Shown: one piece after another, positions 52,101 through 64,000 of the stretch
Position numbering within the stretch: the stretch's first letter is position 1
Layout of the letters: each line of letters begins with the position of its first letter
Assembly (NCBI GenBank): GCA_964006375.1
Contig: OZ023266.1
Coordinates: 17,475,565-17,539,564, forward strand
Source of the DNA: Tillus elongatus
Taxonomy: Eukaryota; Arthropoda; Insecta; Coleoptera; Cleridae
Reading direction: 5' to 3'
DNA: 64,000 nt
Notes under the pieces: generated by a model
Databases searched by the model: none
The model's input: the letters and a program-made list of their open reading frames with translations, nothing else
Told to the model about the DNA's origin: nothing
Position numbers and translations under genes: made by a program

Positions 52101-52569
52101 TGAAAAGTAAAATATTTGTGAAAGGCAGGACTTTTGACAAAGGGCTTTTCACACTTCCACAGTATTGCTTGCAGTGTCCTTCTTATCTTGAAATTTTACC
52201 TGTTCGTGAACTGTCTAGTTTACTTCATAAAAACTAAAACTGTCTTATCACATACCAAAATTTGCAAAACTTATCAAATACGTAAGAGGCATTGTCAGCT
52301 AAGGAAATTGTTGTACGAAAACCTTTAAATGTCACAATTTTGATACCAGTTGGCTTATTCGTTTAGTTCCATAAGCAGATTGAAAGATATGATTCATATA
52401 TCCTCTTCATCAAACTGTCAATGTGTAAAAAGTACTTGTTTGTCTTGTGACTTATTCAGATTTAAAGAGTTTAGCGCAAACCACTTAATCCCCTCAGTAT
52501 TGGTTTCACTCTGTCCCTCATTTTATTTGATGTGTGCGCTAAAAGAACTCTACCTCCACGTTTGATCAC

Positions 52570-53680
52570 ATATAAAGAAAAGATGATGGGATCCAAAATG
52601 GAACCCTGTGGTATTCCAATCGTGATATAGTCACTTTACATTAGGAATCCCAACCTCATGCTCATTTATATATAGTAGAAAGAGTAGAGCACCTACAACT
52701 GAATCCTGTGGCATGACACATCATTACGACTTTGCATAAGGAATTCCTTCCCTAATTCGTTCGCACGATAAAAAAGTGAATAGGACACAGCAGGACCTTG
52801 TGGCATGCCAGCCAAATTTTTCCTATCGCTCCCTGTCAGGAATTCTACAAGCTGGCTTACATACAACAAACAATGGAAAGATGATAAAGTCCAAAACAGA
52901 ACCCTGTGGTATGTCAACAACAATATGACTGCACCAGGAATTTCATCCTCAATTCATTTATATGCAACGAAAAGAGTAAAGAACCCAAAACGGACCCTGT
53001 GGTGTATGCCAGCTGCGGTACCACTACCAGTCTGCATCAGGATTTCTTACCCCGAGCTCTATTACATGTAACACAAAAAGGATAAGAGCCAAAACCAAAC
53101 CCTGTGGCATACCAGCTGCAGTATCACCATCACTACCATAAATTTTACCCTCAAGCTAGTTTATACATATAACGAAAATATGATAGGGTTCAAAACGGAA
53201 CCCTGTGGTATGTAAACTATAATATCCTCACTTTCCACCAGGAATTGGATCCTCGAGTTCATTTATATATAAGTAACAGAAAAGCAGAGAATCTAAAACT
53301 GAACCCTACAGCATGCCCGTTGTGTAATGTTTACTATTTGCAAGAGGAATTCCTTGCTGAAACTCATTTAGCTAATATAATAAAAAGAGGATAGGCTCCA
53401 AAACAGAACCTTGTAATACACCAGCTAGGGGATAACTAATCGCTCTCCACCAGGAATTTTATCTTCTACGCTTTTTTGGCATATAATAATGAAGAATTCT
53501 ACCTTTAAGCTTGTTTGCATATAATGTAAAGAGAAGAGGATATGAAATAAAACCTTGTGGCATACCATACACGATATCACTACCATCCTGCACCAAGAAT
53601 TCCACCCTCAAGTTTGTTTATATTTAACAAACAGAAAGACCAAAAACAGAACCCTGCAGTACAACACCTGCGACGCAGTA
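52570..53680 (-). repeat. Tandem array of ~105-bp units derived from an RT motif
   Basis: About 11 degenerate units carry the + strand signature GGAACCCTGTGGTATGCC at roughly 52600, 52705, 52795, 52900, 53000, 53100, 53200, 53305, 53410, 53550 and 53650. On the minus strand each reads as PQGSVL.PI.F.LY.NEL, the conserved reverse-transcriptase block, so the repeat unit is a ~35-codon RT fragment. Frames are broken between units. Confidence 0.75.
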
Positions 53681-54539
53681 CCTTTCGGTAATGTCATTGT
53701 ATTGTTTTTTGGTTAAAATACCGACTTTCAACACTGGATGGAACCTGAAACTGAAAGCAGAATCGCCCACCCAAAAACCTCAGAAATAATAGTATAGTTA
53801 TCTGCTGGATATGTTTCGATAACGAAGTTTTCTTTAGCAATAGCTGTTGCTAACTCGTCATCAACTTCAACTTACCTACAACAGGTATGTGGTATTGTAG
53901 GTATCGAAAATATCACTCATTTGCCATTATGCATCTTAAAACATTTAAGAGCTTTCATCTAGGTATTAAGTTTCTTTCAGAAATATTTCTTAAACCAAGC
54001 AGGTATGTAGCTGAAGAAGGGGCTTCGCCATTTGAAGTAATTTGCTTTACGAAAAAATCCTCTCGCATGTGATCTCTCGTGCACCCCTTACTCTGGTGTT
54101 TCCCACTTTCACCTGTTGCGAGTGTAGCGCATGCTAATGGCCCTGTGGTAGGTTAAATTTTTAGACATTAACTTTCCCCGCTAACATTAAATCTTAAAAA
54201 TATTATTTCTCCAAATAGCTGCTTTGTCGAGTTCTTTAATGTAAGTAGCCACTTGTTGCTATTTAGTAGAGGCAAATGTCTAGCCCTCGCATTTATTACA
54301 ACGGTACTGTGTCTTGTTAGGTTTGTGATCATTGTTGCATAAATATATGCAAAATTGTTTATTAAGCAGTAAAAATTCTTTTAACACAGTATATGTTTTT
54401 TATTTATTAATTATAATTGTATATAATTTGTTTTTAAAGTTAATTTTGGCCCAAAATTGAAAATGTGACACCACAGTTTTGTTCCATTTCAGCACAGTAA
54501 TATTCTGATTTAGCACAAAATGGTTTTACGAAGGAAAAC

Positions 54540-55335
54540 CACTTAATTGCCTCAGTATTTGGTTGTCTTTCACTCTGTCCCTCATTTTATTTGATGTGTG
54601 CACTCAAAGAGCTCTACCTCCAAGATTGTTCACATATAAAGAAAAGATGATGGGATCCAAAATGGAACCCTGTGGTATTCCAACCGTGATATAGTCACTT
54701 TACATTGGGAATCCCACCCTCATGCTCATTTATATATAGTAGAAAGAGTAGAGCACCTACAACTGAATGCTGTAGCATGACATCATTACGACTTACCAGG
54801 AATTCCTTCCATAATTCGTTTGCATGATAAAAAAGTTAATAGGGCCCAAAGCAGGACCAAATTTTTCCTATCACTCCCTGTCAGGAATTCTACAAGCTGG
54901 CTTACATACAACAAACAATGGAAATATGATAGGGTCCAAAACAGAACCCTGTGGTAAGCCAACCACAATATCACTGCACCAGGAATTTCTCCTCAATTCA
55001 TTTATATGCAACGAAAAGAGTAAAGAACCCAAAACGGACCCTGTGGTGTATGCCAGCTGCGGTACCACTACCAGTCTGCATCAGGATTTCTTACCCCGAG
55101 CTCTATTACATGTAACACAAAAAGGATAAGAGCCAAAACAAAATCCTGTGGCATACTAGCCGCGGTATCACTATCACTACCATAAATTTTACCCTCAAGC
55201 TAGTTTATACATATAACGAGAATATGATAGGGTTCAAACCGGAACCCTGTGGTATGTAAACTGTAATATCCTCATTTTCCACCAGGAATTGCATCCTCAA
55301 GATCATTTATAGATAAGTAACAGAAAAGCAGAGAG
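54540..55335 (-). repeat. Second copy of the RT-motif array
   Basis: Near-identical to 52470-53290 including flanks (GATGATGGGATCCAAAATGG, TAGAAAGAGTAGAGCACCTA), with small indels. One minus-strand frame reads GLPQGSVLDPIIF in the middle and TTGSVLGSLLFSLHINEL in the neighbouring unit. A duplication of the whole array about 2 kb apart. Confidence 0.75.
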
Positions 55336-57840
55336 ATGTTTTTACGAAGGAAAAACACTGTTAAATGGCTCGCCCAATATATATATATTTTTATAGTTCA
55401 TAAGTAGTCATTCAAACTGCGTACGAAAATATTCGCGTGTTAAGGATATTCCCAATGATAATACTTATGACTGGCATGTTATGTTCGGTACACACCAAAT
55501 AGTAATATTGCATCGTTTTTCTTTCTTATCCTTTCATAAGTGAAGCACCTCGTGGTACCTGTTCTTGTTTACGTGGCCTCTTTATCTTCAGCGCTTAAAA
55601 TAAGTCGTCCTGATCTTGAGGGATCATGGTTTTTCGTTAAATTTGTGGTTTGGTGATGTGCTATGCCACATTTTTCAAAAACGAGCACCTGGCAACAACC
55701 CTTATTACCTAAATAAACACTACCTCCAAAGCGAATATGTAGTTGAGTTGTAACTAGGTAAAAAAATCTTCAGTGGTCAATGTTTACAGTTAAACCTGAC
55801 CACAATTTTTACGCAATTTCAAATTTTGTGCATTGCAAAACTAAACTAAGGTGTATTACAACAATTAACTTCTTTTGTTGGTGGAGTCTACAAGTTGCGG
55901 CTCTTTTTATACCCCACCTTTATATTTAAATGTGTCAAAGATACTGTGGATATTTACAAGATTTTAACACCCGTTGAATTTGTGCATATTTTTTTTAAAT
56001 TTATTTTTGATTATCATAATTGGGCGCCAGATAGATATTCTATAATGCCTACATTATTATTGATAATAAAACGAAGATTTCCTTCAAAAGTAGGCAACAA
56101 TAACGGAAGTGGAAAAAAAAATAGTGGACCTGTCTTATTTTCCAATAAAGATGTTTTAAGTATAAAATGAGAGCCGTTTTATGCTTTGATTGAGGTAAGA
56201 AGTACCTGAAATTGGTGTAGTCGATGGAAAATGGTGTCGAGATTATCTAGTAAGATGGCGATAAATAATTTAGCAGCTCTTGATGTTCAGATTTGCGTGC
56301 TCATGAGAGACAATATAGCCAAAATATTAACTGTACTTGTATAAGGATTATGAAAAAATCAACCACTGCAAGTAACAAGTGAACATAATATGTGTAATCA
56401 CAAAAATGAATCAACGTCGATTCTTGTTTTAACCACGACAAAAATAATCGTTTGAAAGAAAAACAAAAGGTTATTTTGAAAGTTTCAGTACTTTTAGTAG
56501 CTATTATCAACTCTATACACGTGTAGTAATCTGAATTAATTAATATTTAGCTCACAAGGTATAGAATTATATTAGTAATTTTAAATAATCGTTTTTGATC
56601 AAATTATAGTGTCCCAACAATGATAATTGTCGTATAATGTTTCTGATTATTGTAAATTTTTTTTTGCTTATTTCCCATATATTATTGTGCTATAGCTGAA
56701 CATTCGCGCGGTTTATTAATATTTTTAAGGTTGCTTTATTGTTTTAGTTTTAAGCGAATGTTAACGGATATAACTTTTTTTCTTTTTGTTGATTAATTGT
56801 CTTAAGCACATGCTCACTGTAAGCAACATATTCTACATCAAATGATGCACTCGGTGTTTTTGAGGCGACGATGTATGGCACTCATCGAATATTTAAATTT
56901 AAAGATAATCAAGTCAGCTTTACACGTTTTTTTGTTGGGTACGTTAAAAACATTCCCCCGTCTTTGTGGCCTAACCGCTAAATCGACAACAACACTTGGA
57001 CCGTGAATGTTATTAAGTGAAACGGGAAGTGTTCCAATTTACAGAATATGTGTTTCTGGAGTATGTGTGCTTTTTTTAAAATAATATATGTAATTGACAT
57101 TATATGCATAACTGAAAGGAGTTTATTTACAAAGCTGAAAATAATCTTGATAATGTCATTATAATAATTGTATATTATGCTTAATCATAATTAGATATTT
57201 GAGATGTAGAATTAAACAGTTTCCTTTTTGTTTTCTTTTTAATTAAATCACTGTATCTGAAATATTTAACATAGTAATTTTCTGATAATGTATGTGTATA
57301 TTGGCTCTGTGTGGGTGAGAGGGCATCCATTTACAAAATAAAAGTAATATTTAAAATGTAATATTAGAAATAGTATGTGATTCTGGGAAAACTTGGGACA
57401 ATACTTGTACCGTAGACATGATTATTACCTACCTGAAATGGTGTTTTATTTGTTTTTGGCCTTGCCAGCCATAAGCTGATTCTCTTATTATATAACGCTA
57501 TAAGGATGTTTATATTATAATGTTATAAATATATTGTCTCGATGTTCATTCCTTGGTCACTGTGGAAACAAATTTCACTTTTACTTGTAATTCAAATAAT
57601 GCAAAAAAAAATGAAAAAACATAACCGTTCAACTGTTGTAACAGTTTTGGGGCAACAAATGTAAAACATTTGACATTTTCAATGTTGAGCGAGAAGCAAC
57701 AAAAATTGTAATGGAACAATGAAATGTAAAAATTTCTGTAATGCAGTTGAAAGAGTTTGTTTCATATATACATTTGAACCATTAAGTTTGTTTTTTATTT
57801 CCTTATAACCTTACATACTCTTCACCTAACCCCCTTTCTG
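55336..57840. other. Intergenic, nothing recognised
   Basis: AT-rich. AATAAA occurs several times (e.g. 56143 and 57337), which could serve as distal polyadenylation signals. No coding region identified. Confidence 0.35.
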
Positions 57841-58019
57841 TGGTATCAAATACTTTATAATGACAATACAGGACATTCCGGCTTATTTCGTGTTTCAAGA
57901 ATATCAGCGCCCCTAGCGGATAGTACTGATGTTACGTCGTTCGAGAACGTGTAACACTAGCAATCGCTGGTGTTTAGCTGTGTATAATTAAGTTTGAGCT
58001 GTGTTTTTACAATAAATGT

Positions 58020-58130
58020 TAGTGGTTGGGTGTGTGCAATCTATAATTGTTCGAATTATAACGTGCTAAATCTATCAAAGACATTTCATAGGTTTCCAAA
58101 GGTTGGCGAAACGTTAATATGATTTTTTGT
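58020..58130 (+). pseudogene. THAP-like zinc finger fragment
   Basis: One frame reads VCAIYNCSNYNVLNLSKTFH then RFPK and a stop 7 codons on. The spacing Cys-x4-Cys followed by (F/H)RFPK resembles the start of a THAP domain, as in P-element-like transposases. There is no ATG in this frame and the second C..H pair is absent. Confidence 0.35.
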
Positions 58131-58508
58131 CTTTTCTTTTGCTACCAGCGAATTCTTTTACAAATTCGCCTAATAATTAATATTAAACAAGAACTATAAC
58201 ATGGATTGACGATAATTTGGTAATATAGATGCAAAAAAAGGGTACTGTTATCAAAAATAACTGAGATGGATATAGTATTGAAGACACAAGGTGCATTTTA
58301 CATTTCAATGTTACTTACAAAAGAATTAATTTGTTGAAGCAGAAGACAAATTGATAATCACTTTTATGCCAATATGTATAGTTCGCAGAAGATAATTTAT
58401 TGTGTAATATTTACCATCATGTACCTATTTAATGATAAACTTTATAAACGGATGGTTGAAAGGCTTCAATCATAAATTGTCTTCCAGTAGTGCATCAAAA
58501 AAAAAAGT

Positions 58509-58807
58509 CTGGACGCAGCAAATGCGTTATGGCAGTGAATTTTTATTAAAATGTTTTGAATATCAAATGTCTTTTTAATGCAAGCAGTCATCAATTTGGT
58601 TACCGGTATAACCTATATAGTAGAAACAATGTGCCATATTTTATCAAAATAATTTATTATTTGAAAATGTACAAAAATTTTCCGACAATAAACTTTAAAT
58701 GTTGGTTTCCTACCCAACAAACCTTAGGTTAATAGCAAATTGAGTTATTGAAATTTGAAGCATTTAATGAAAATTTGCTACCAAAAAGCACTTACTGCGT
58801 CTTGATT
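58509..58807. mobile_element. TIR element, family 3, complete copy
   Basis: Starts TCTGGACGCAGCAAATGCGT and ends ACTTACTGCGTC, bracketed by A-rich and T-rich runs. The core contains GGTTACCGGTATAACCTATA, also present in the copy at 35695 in the other orientation. Confidence 0.65.
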
Positions 58808-58859
58808 TTTTTTTCTTACAAACATATTTCAATAAAAAATGCAATAGTCGGGCAGTTCA

Positions 58860-60060
<1,201 letters not shown>

Positions 60061-60974
60061 GGCAAAAGAGTTTTGCATTCATAATAAATGATATAAGAAA
60101 ACTGTTTTCCTATCTTCTGTGTCTTTTTTTTTTCAGTATGGCACATTTAAAATTATTTTACTTGATAAAGGCTTTTAATTATCTTCCCAAGACAAGTTTT
60201 TAAAGAGACAAGTAGAAATAGCAGATTCAGCCCTATAATAGATTTATTCACGGAAGTAATTTTTCATCTGCACAATTTCTTAATTATGTACTAAGTATAT
60301 CAGTTACATATTTTTAAATATTAAATTAATAAGACAGTTTTCATGTAGAGATATAGCAAATTGAGTACTGTGCTACCATTTATACCTAGAACAATTATTT
60401 ATAGGTAAGTACAGATTGTAACTTAATATCCTCAGAAACAGCTTTCAGTATATTCCTATACATACCCTTGAAATAGTAGTTTAACGACGGTTTCAAGGTA
60501 GTACTTTAAATTATGATGAAATAAGATTATGTGTAAGAGAAATTTGCAGAATTATTCATGCTGTATTCATTTAGGTTTCAAGTTGATTGTTGATACAAAT
60601 TCTATTTATAACTATATAATCAGAAAATGTTCACTGTTTTGTCATGTACAAGTTTATATATTCATCTATAATAAGCCAATTGTCTAAATTAAGAATATGC
60701 AGGTTAATATACAATTCAAATTCCCCGCTCAGTTGTTAGTACTTCACGCGAAGTGGCGCTAGTGTACTTGTCACAAATATCACCAATGCTAAAGCATAGG
60801 AGTGTCCCGTACTGTCATTATAGTATTTGGCAACATCTAGATAAATTTTTTAATGCATTAATTTTGAGTCTCTGACGACCATGCATCAATTTTGGAGAGA
60901 AAAGTAACGAAGCCCCCTGCTCCATGGCTGACAGATAATGTCAAACTGTTAATGAAGCAAAGGAATGATATATG
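60061..60974. other. Intergenic, nothing recognised
   Basis: AT-rich sequence between the repeat tail and the family 2 element. No gene or element ends seen. Confidence 0.3.
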
Positions 60975-61780
60975 TTTGAACTGGAATTTGTGATGAGCAC
61001 TGATAAGTACACAGAACTCAAATCACCACAATACATATTTTAAAGACCTTCCGATCTTTCACTAACCACGTCGGGGCGGCAAAGACGTGGACGAGCCTTG
61101 ACTGAGAAAAAAGCTAACCACATTAGCATCATCAGAGAATGAACAAATTCTAAACTAAATTAATAGCTGCAAATGTCTTTATATGATAAATAGACGAACT
61201 AAACCCAAGATAAAATTGTAGTCGGAGATCCATCGTTTGTCTATATTGAATGGACAAGGTTGACAAACTACGTTAATCTCCTAGTTGACAAATTTATGAG
61301 GTTTTATCTAATTTAAAGGATAATGGGCTTAAAATAAAAGGTGCCGCGTTATTTAAGGAAGCTCACGTTTTTTCTTGATCTAAAAATTCACTATGTGAAT
61401 ACTGGAGCCTGTGATGAGCACCAACAAGCACATCTGGCGATAAACCAATAACTGCCGCATGTCTTTTTAGAAAGCAAAAAAGACAGTTACGCACACAATG
61501 TTAACCTCAACAGGGGATGAATATTCTAACTAAAATTCTACATAAACACCAGCCTTTATATTGATTTCTTAGATACAAGAGAAAACAAAAGGGGCTTTTT
61601 AAGTCGAGAACACAACGTAGAGCCTAGTATGTGTATAGCCCGGAGAAGGCTCCAGATTAGGAGTGTTTAGCTGGTCAAATGCAAAGTGAAAATTTTTAAT
61701 AATGAAGTTTTGTTAATTGATCTTGATATATTTATGCTTGCATAAGCGTCAAGCATAGTTTGATATTCTTAAGAAAGCGT
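60975..61780. mobile_element. Foldback/MITE-like element, family 2, diverged copy
   Basis: Begins GGAATTTGTGATGAGCACTG and shares GGTGCCGC, ATAAACACCAGCCTTTATAT and CAAGCATAGTTTGAT with 44927-45925. A LINE tail of 44 bp is inserted at 61070-61113. Confidence 0.6.
61070..61113 (+). mobile_element. 44-bp LINE tail insertion with target-site duplication
   Basis: GTCGGGGCGGCAAAGACGTG..GAGCCTTGACTGAGAAAAA matches the 3' tail of the RNase H-type LINE at 34066-34120. It is flanked by CTAACCAC at 61062-61069 and 61114-61121. Confidence 0.78.
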
Positions 61781-61794
61781 AATCGAATATTTAA

Positions 61795-62121
61795 GTGTTT
61801 GATCACAATAAATTTAAAGTGGGTGATGTACGTTTAAGTAAAGCCAAAACATTATTCGAGAAAGGTTATACACCGCGTTGGTCAGCAGAGTTGTTTAAGA
61901 TCACTAAGATTCACTACACTAATCCAGCCATCTATTTAATAGAAGACATGCAAGGCAAGCGTATCAGTGGAGGATTTTATGAAGAGGAGCTGCAAAAGAC
62001 TGCATCTTCATTGTTATTTAGTTGAAAAGTGTTAAGAAAGAAAGGTAACAAGTCATATGTGAAATGGCTTGGTTTTGATAAATCTCATAATTCTTGGATA
62101 ACTAGTAAAAACATTAAATAA
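61795..62121 (+). pseudogene. Polinton (Maverick) integrase C-terminus with chromodomain
   Basis: Reads KFKVGDVRLSKAKTLFEKGY, then TPRWSAELFKI and GGFYEEELQKT, which I recognise as the Polinton integrase tail. It is followed, after an in-frame TGA (62023-62025), by the chromodomain text KSYVKWLGFDKSHNSWI and a stop at 62119. The catalytic core is absent. Confidence 0.8.
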
Positions 62122-62154
62122 TTTATATTAAATGTAGTAAATAAAACAAACATT

Positions 62155-62279
<125 letters not shown>

Positions 62280-62562
62280 GTGTGTTTTATTAACAACCCA
62301 CCTAAAGGGTAAAATGTGCAGCTTAAGAAAATACATCAGCAATAAATCTCCTTTAAATTGAAATATAATAATAAGAATACAATATGATATAATAATAATA
62401 TGATAATATACAAGTATACCTAACCTAAATGAATGAAATGAGCTGCGCTGAGAACGAATTGGATTTCCCCTGTATTGAGCTGCTGTAAGAATTGATGTCA
62501 GGTATCGTTTACGCATCAAAGGAACATTTCAACAACTAATCGCAAAAGAGTAGTCCGCGTTA

Positions 62563-62985
62563 CTCTTTCACAATGTCTTTGTGACCCCAAGCAAGAGTTC
62601 TATATTCATCAACTATAAGGTAACGTTTATCATCAAACTGTGACAATGCTACCTTATTCACCATCAGAGTAGACACCTCATGCATACTGGTACGAAAAAC
62701 ATTCCTACCTTCGTCGTAAAAGTTGTCTGTCTCTACTAAAAATATTAACGAGTTGGTGTCAGTGTACAGTAAGATCACTTTGTCGCCATATTTAGTCTTC
62801 AAGTATCCATACATAAAGTTATATATGATGGTTTTTGAGAGTGTGTATTGTTCGACCGACAGCGCCTACATATATGCAACCCCTGCATACACCAATCCAT
62901 TTAGGCGGACGTTCAATAATTTATTGGTCGACTGTAATTCATCACGGAAGTTCTGAAAGTTTATGCAATAGGCAATTTGCTTAAC
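62563..62985 (-). pseudogene. Polinton protein-primed DNA polymerase B fragment
   Basis: Minus strand: LSKTIIYNFMYGYLKTKYGD and LLYTDTNSLIFLVETDNFYD correspond to the palm region around the polymerase motif YTDTD. Here the final Asp is Asn, removing a metal ligand. Upstream text (to 62985) has a stop and a frameshift. It points towards the integrase fragment, as in Polintons. Confidence 0.78.
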
Positions 62986-63487
62986 ACCTTTGCGTGTTGA
63001 TATAGTATATATATGATTATGTTAAAAGAACCCTTTTTTTGAATTTATAAGACCATTTTAAGCAAACCTGAATAGCCAAACTAACAGATCTTTTATGATA
63101 TTTAAAAATCATAATAATAAAAGGCACCTAATAAAAGTTATCCATTTGCAATAACAATTATGGTAATTCCAACCATCTGGGTTTTTCCGATTCCGGTTAT
63201 ATAATATAATGGGCTATTTATCATCGGCCGCCTCTCCCAGCGTTAAGTTCCAGGAACTGCACTGGCCGACTTTATGTTTTCAGGTCTAAGTAAATATAAT
63301 AAACCAGACAATATAGCTTTATGTCCTTTTGTGTTTGACGTAATTTGAAAATTTGTGAGAAAAAATGCAGAACTTGCTGCTTGATTGACAAAAATGCATT
63401 TTCAACTAAAAAATGCAAGAAAATGCAAATTGCACTTTTCTATGGCTTATTTATACCTGTAACATAACCTTACTTAAACGTCTGGCT
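62986..63487. other. Intergenic, nothing recognised
   Basis: AT-rich sequence between the Polinton and SINE remnants without identifiable features. Confidence 0.3.
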
Positions 63488-63498
63488 CGTGGAGAATT

Positions 63499-63853
63499 GT
63501 GTGTTCTGTTTCTTTAACGTCGGCCTATTTCCGCGACTATGGCCAATCACCGACGCCAGGGAGCAGTTTCACCTCACTATCCTGGAAATTTTGCCGAACC
63601 CCTGCATTTCTGTAAGGAGGGTAGGGATCTTTAACGTGCCCAACATCGCATGGACACGGGACCGACTGCTTTACGCCCCCTCCGAAGGGCGGAACGTGCA
63701 GACATTCAACTTGCTCAAATACAATGCCATAACCTCGGTTGATGTTAATTTTACAGTTTGTACTGAAAAAGTGAAAGGAGTACCCCGGGATTGAACCCAG
63801 TACCCTTCGGTTCATAGGCACACGTTCTTACCTCTGAACCACCGAGGTTCTTA
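63499..63853 (-). mobile_element. tRNA-derived SINE with target-site duplication
   Basis: On the minus strand the element starts with a tRNA-like head: A-box-like TGGTTCAGAGGTAAGAACG and B-box-like GGGTTCAATCCC, as expected for an internal RNA polymerase III promoter. A body containing GATGTTGGGCACGTTAAAGA follows. An 11-bp duplication CGTGGAGAATT flanks it at 63488-63498 and 63854-63864. Confidence 0.82.
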
Positions 63854-64000
63854 CGTGGAGAATTAGATTCTGTGGTTTTGTTTGTTGTACCTAGATTGTG
63901 CGATGTGTTAAAACAGTAGAATTGTGTGTTAATAAATACATTCAATTTTGTTAAGCTATTGAAGTTTACTTTTAACATATTGCATACTATCTCTAAAAAT

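Overview
The window is from an insect-like arthropod nuclear genome. It is AT-rich, has GT-AG introns of up to 8.9 kb, and is crowded with arthropod transposon families: non-LTR retrotransposons, BEL/Pao, Tc1/mariner, hAT-like elements, Polinton and foldback elements. The species cannot be told from the sequence; an insect with a large genome is my best inference.

One host gene dominates. I reconstructed a complete 15-exon coding sequence on the + strand from 4279 to 50941 (3054 nt, 1017 residues plus stop). Every junction is GT-AG and the reading phase is kept across all 14 introns. The protein belongs to the FAM120 family (constitutive coactivator of PPAR-gamma-like; XPG/PIN-like N-terminus, conserved C-terminal block, RG-rich tail).

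The introns carry what I consider the main discovery. Six sense-strand copies, plus one half copy, of a ~136-nt sequence fold as a box H/ACA snoRNA: two hairpins, an ANANNA hinge, a terminal ACA, and guide pockets 14-15 nt from both boxes. They lie in introns 6, 7, 9, 10, 11 and 13. The most divergent copy (intron 13) changes stem bases on both sides while keeping the guide pockets, which is the pattern of selection on RNA structure. Intron 4 additionally holds a box C/D snoRNA candidate. Its D' guide has 11 nt of complementarity to the conserved 28S rRNA segment CCCGAAAGAUG, and its D box is 76 nt from the 3' splice site. The gene therefore looks like a multi-snoRNA host.

Layout. 1-4190: repeats and foldback elements upstream. 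4191-9043: first exon and intron 1, with a foldback element whose palindromic core has expanded into a 99/130-bp satellite, an RNase H-type LINE and an ORF1/RT LINE relic. 9044-12347: exons 2-6. 12348-21252: intron 6, with LINE, mariner and hAT-like relics, tandem repeats, snoRNA copy A and a LINE with an open RT frame. 21253-31378: exons 7-9; intron 7 holds a long-TIR mariner split by a LINE, snoRNA copy B and a hAT-like element, and intron 8 an RNase H-type LINE. 31379-40841: exon 10, two snoRNA copies, nested hAT/BEL/LINE insertions, snoRNA copy D. 40842-50941: exons 11-15 and snoRNA copies E and F. 50942-64000: 3' UTR and intergenic DNA with a satellite derived from a reverse-transcriptase motif, foldback elements, Polinton remnants and a tRNA-derived SINE with target-site duplication.

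All assignments rest on reading and hand-translating the sequence; no database search or folding program was run.
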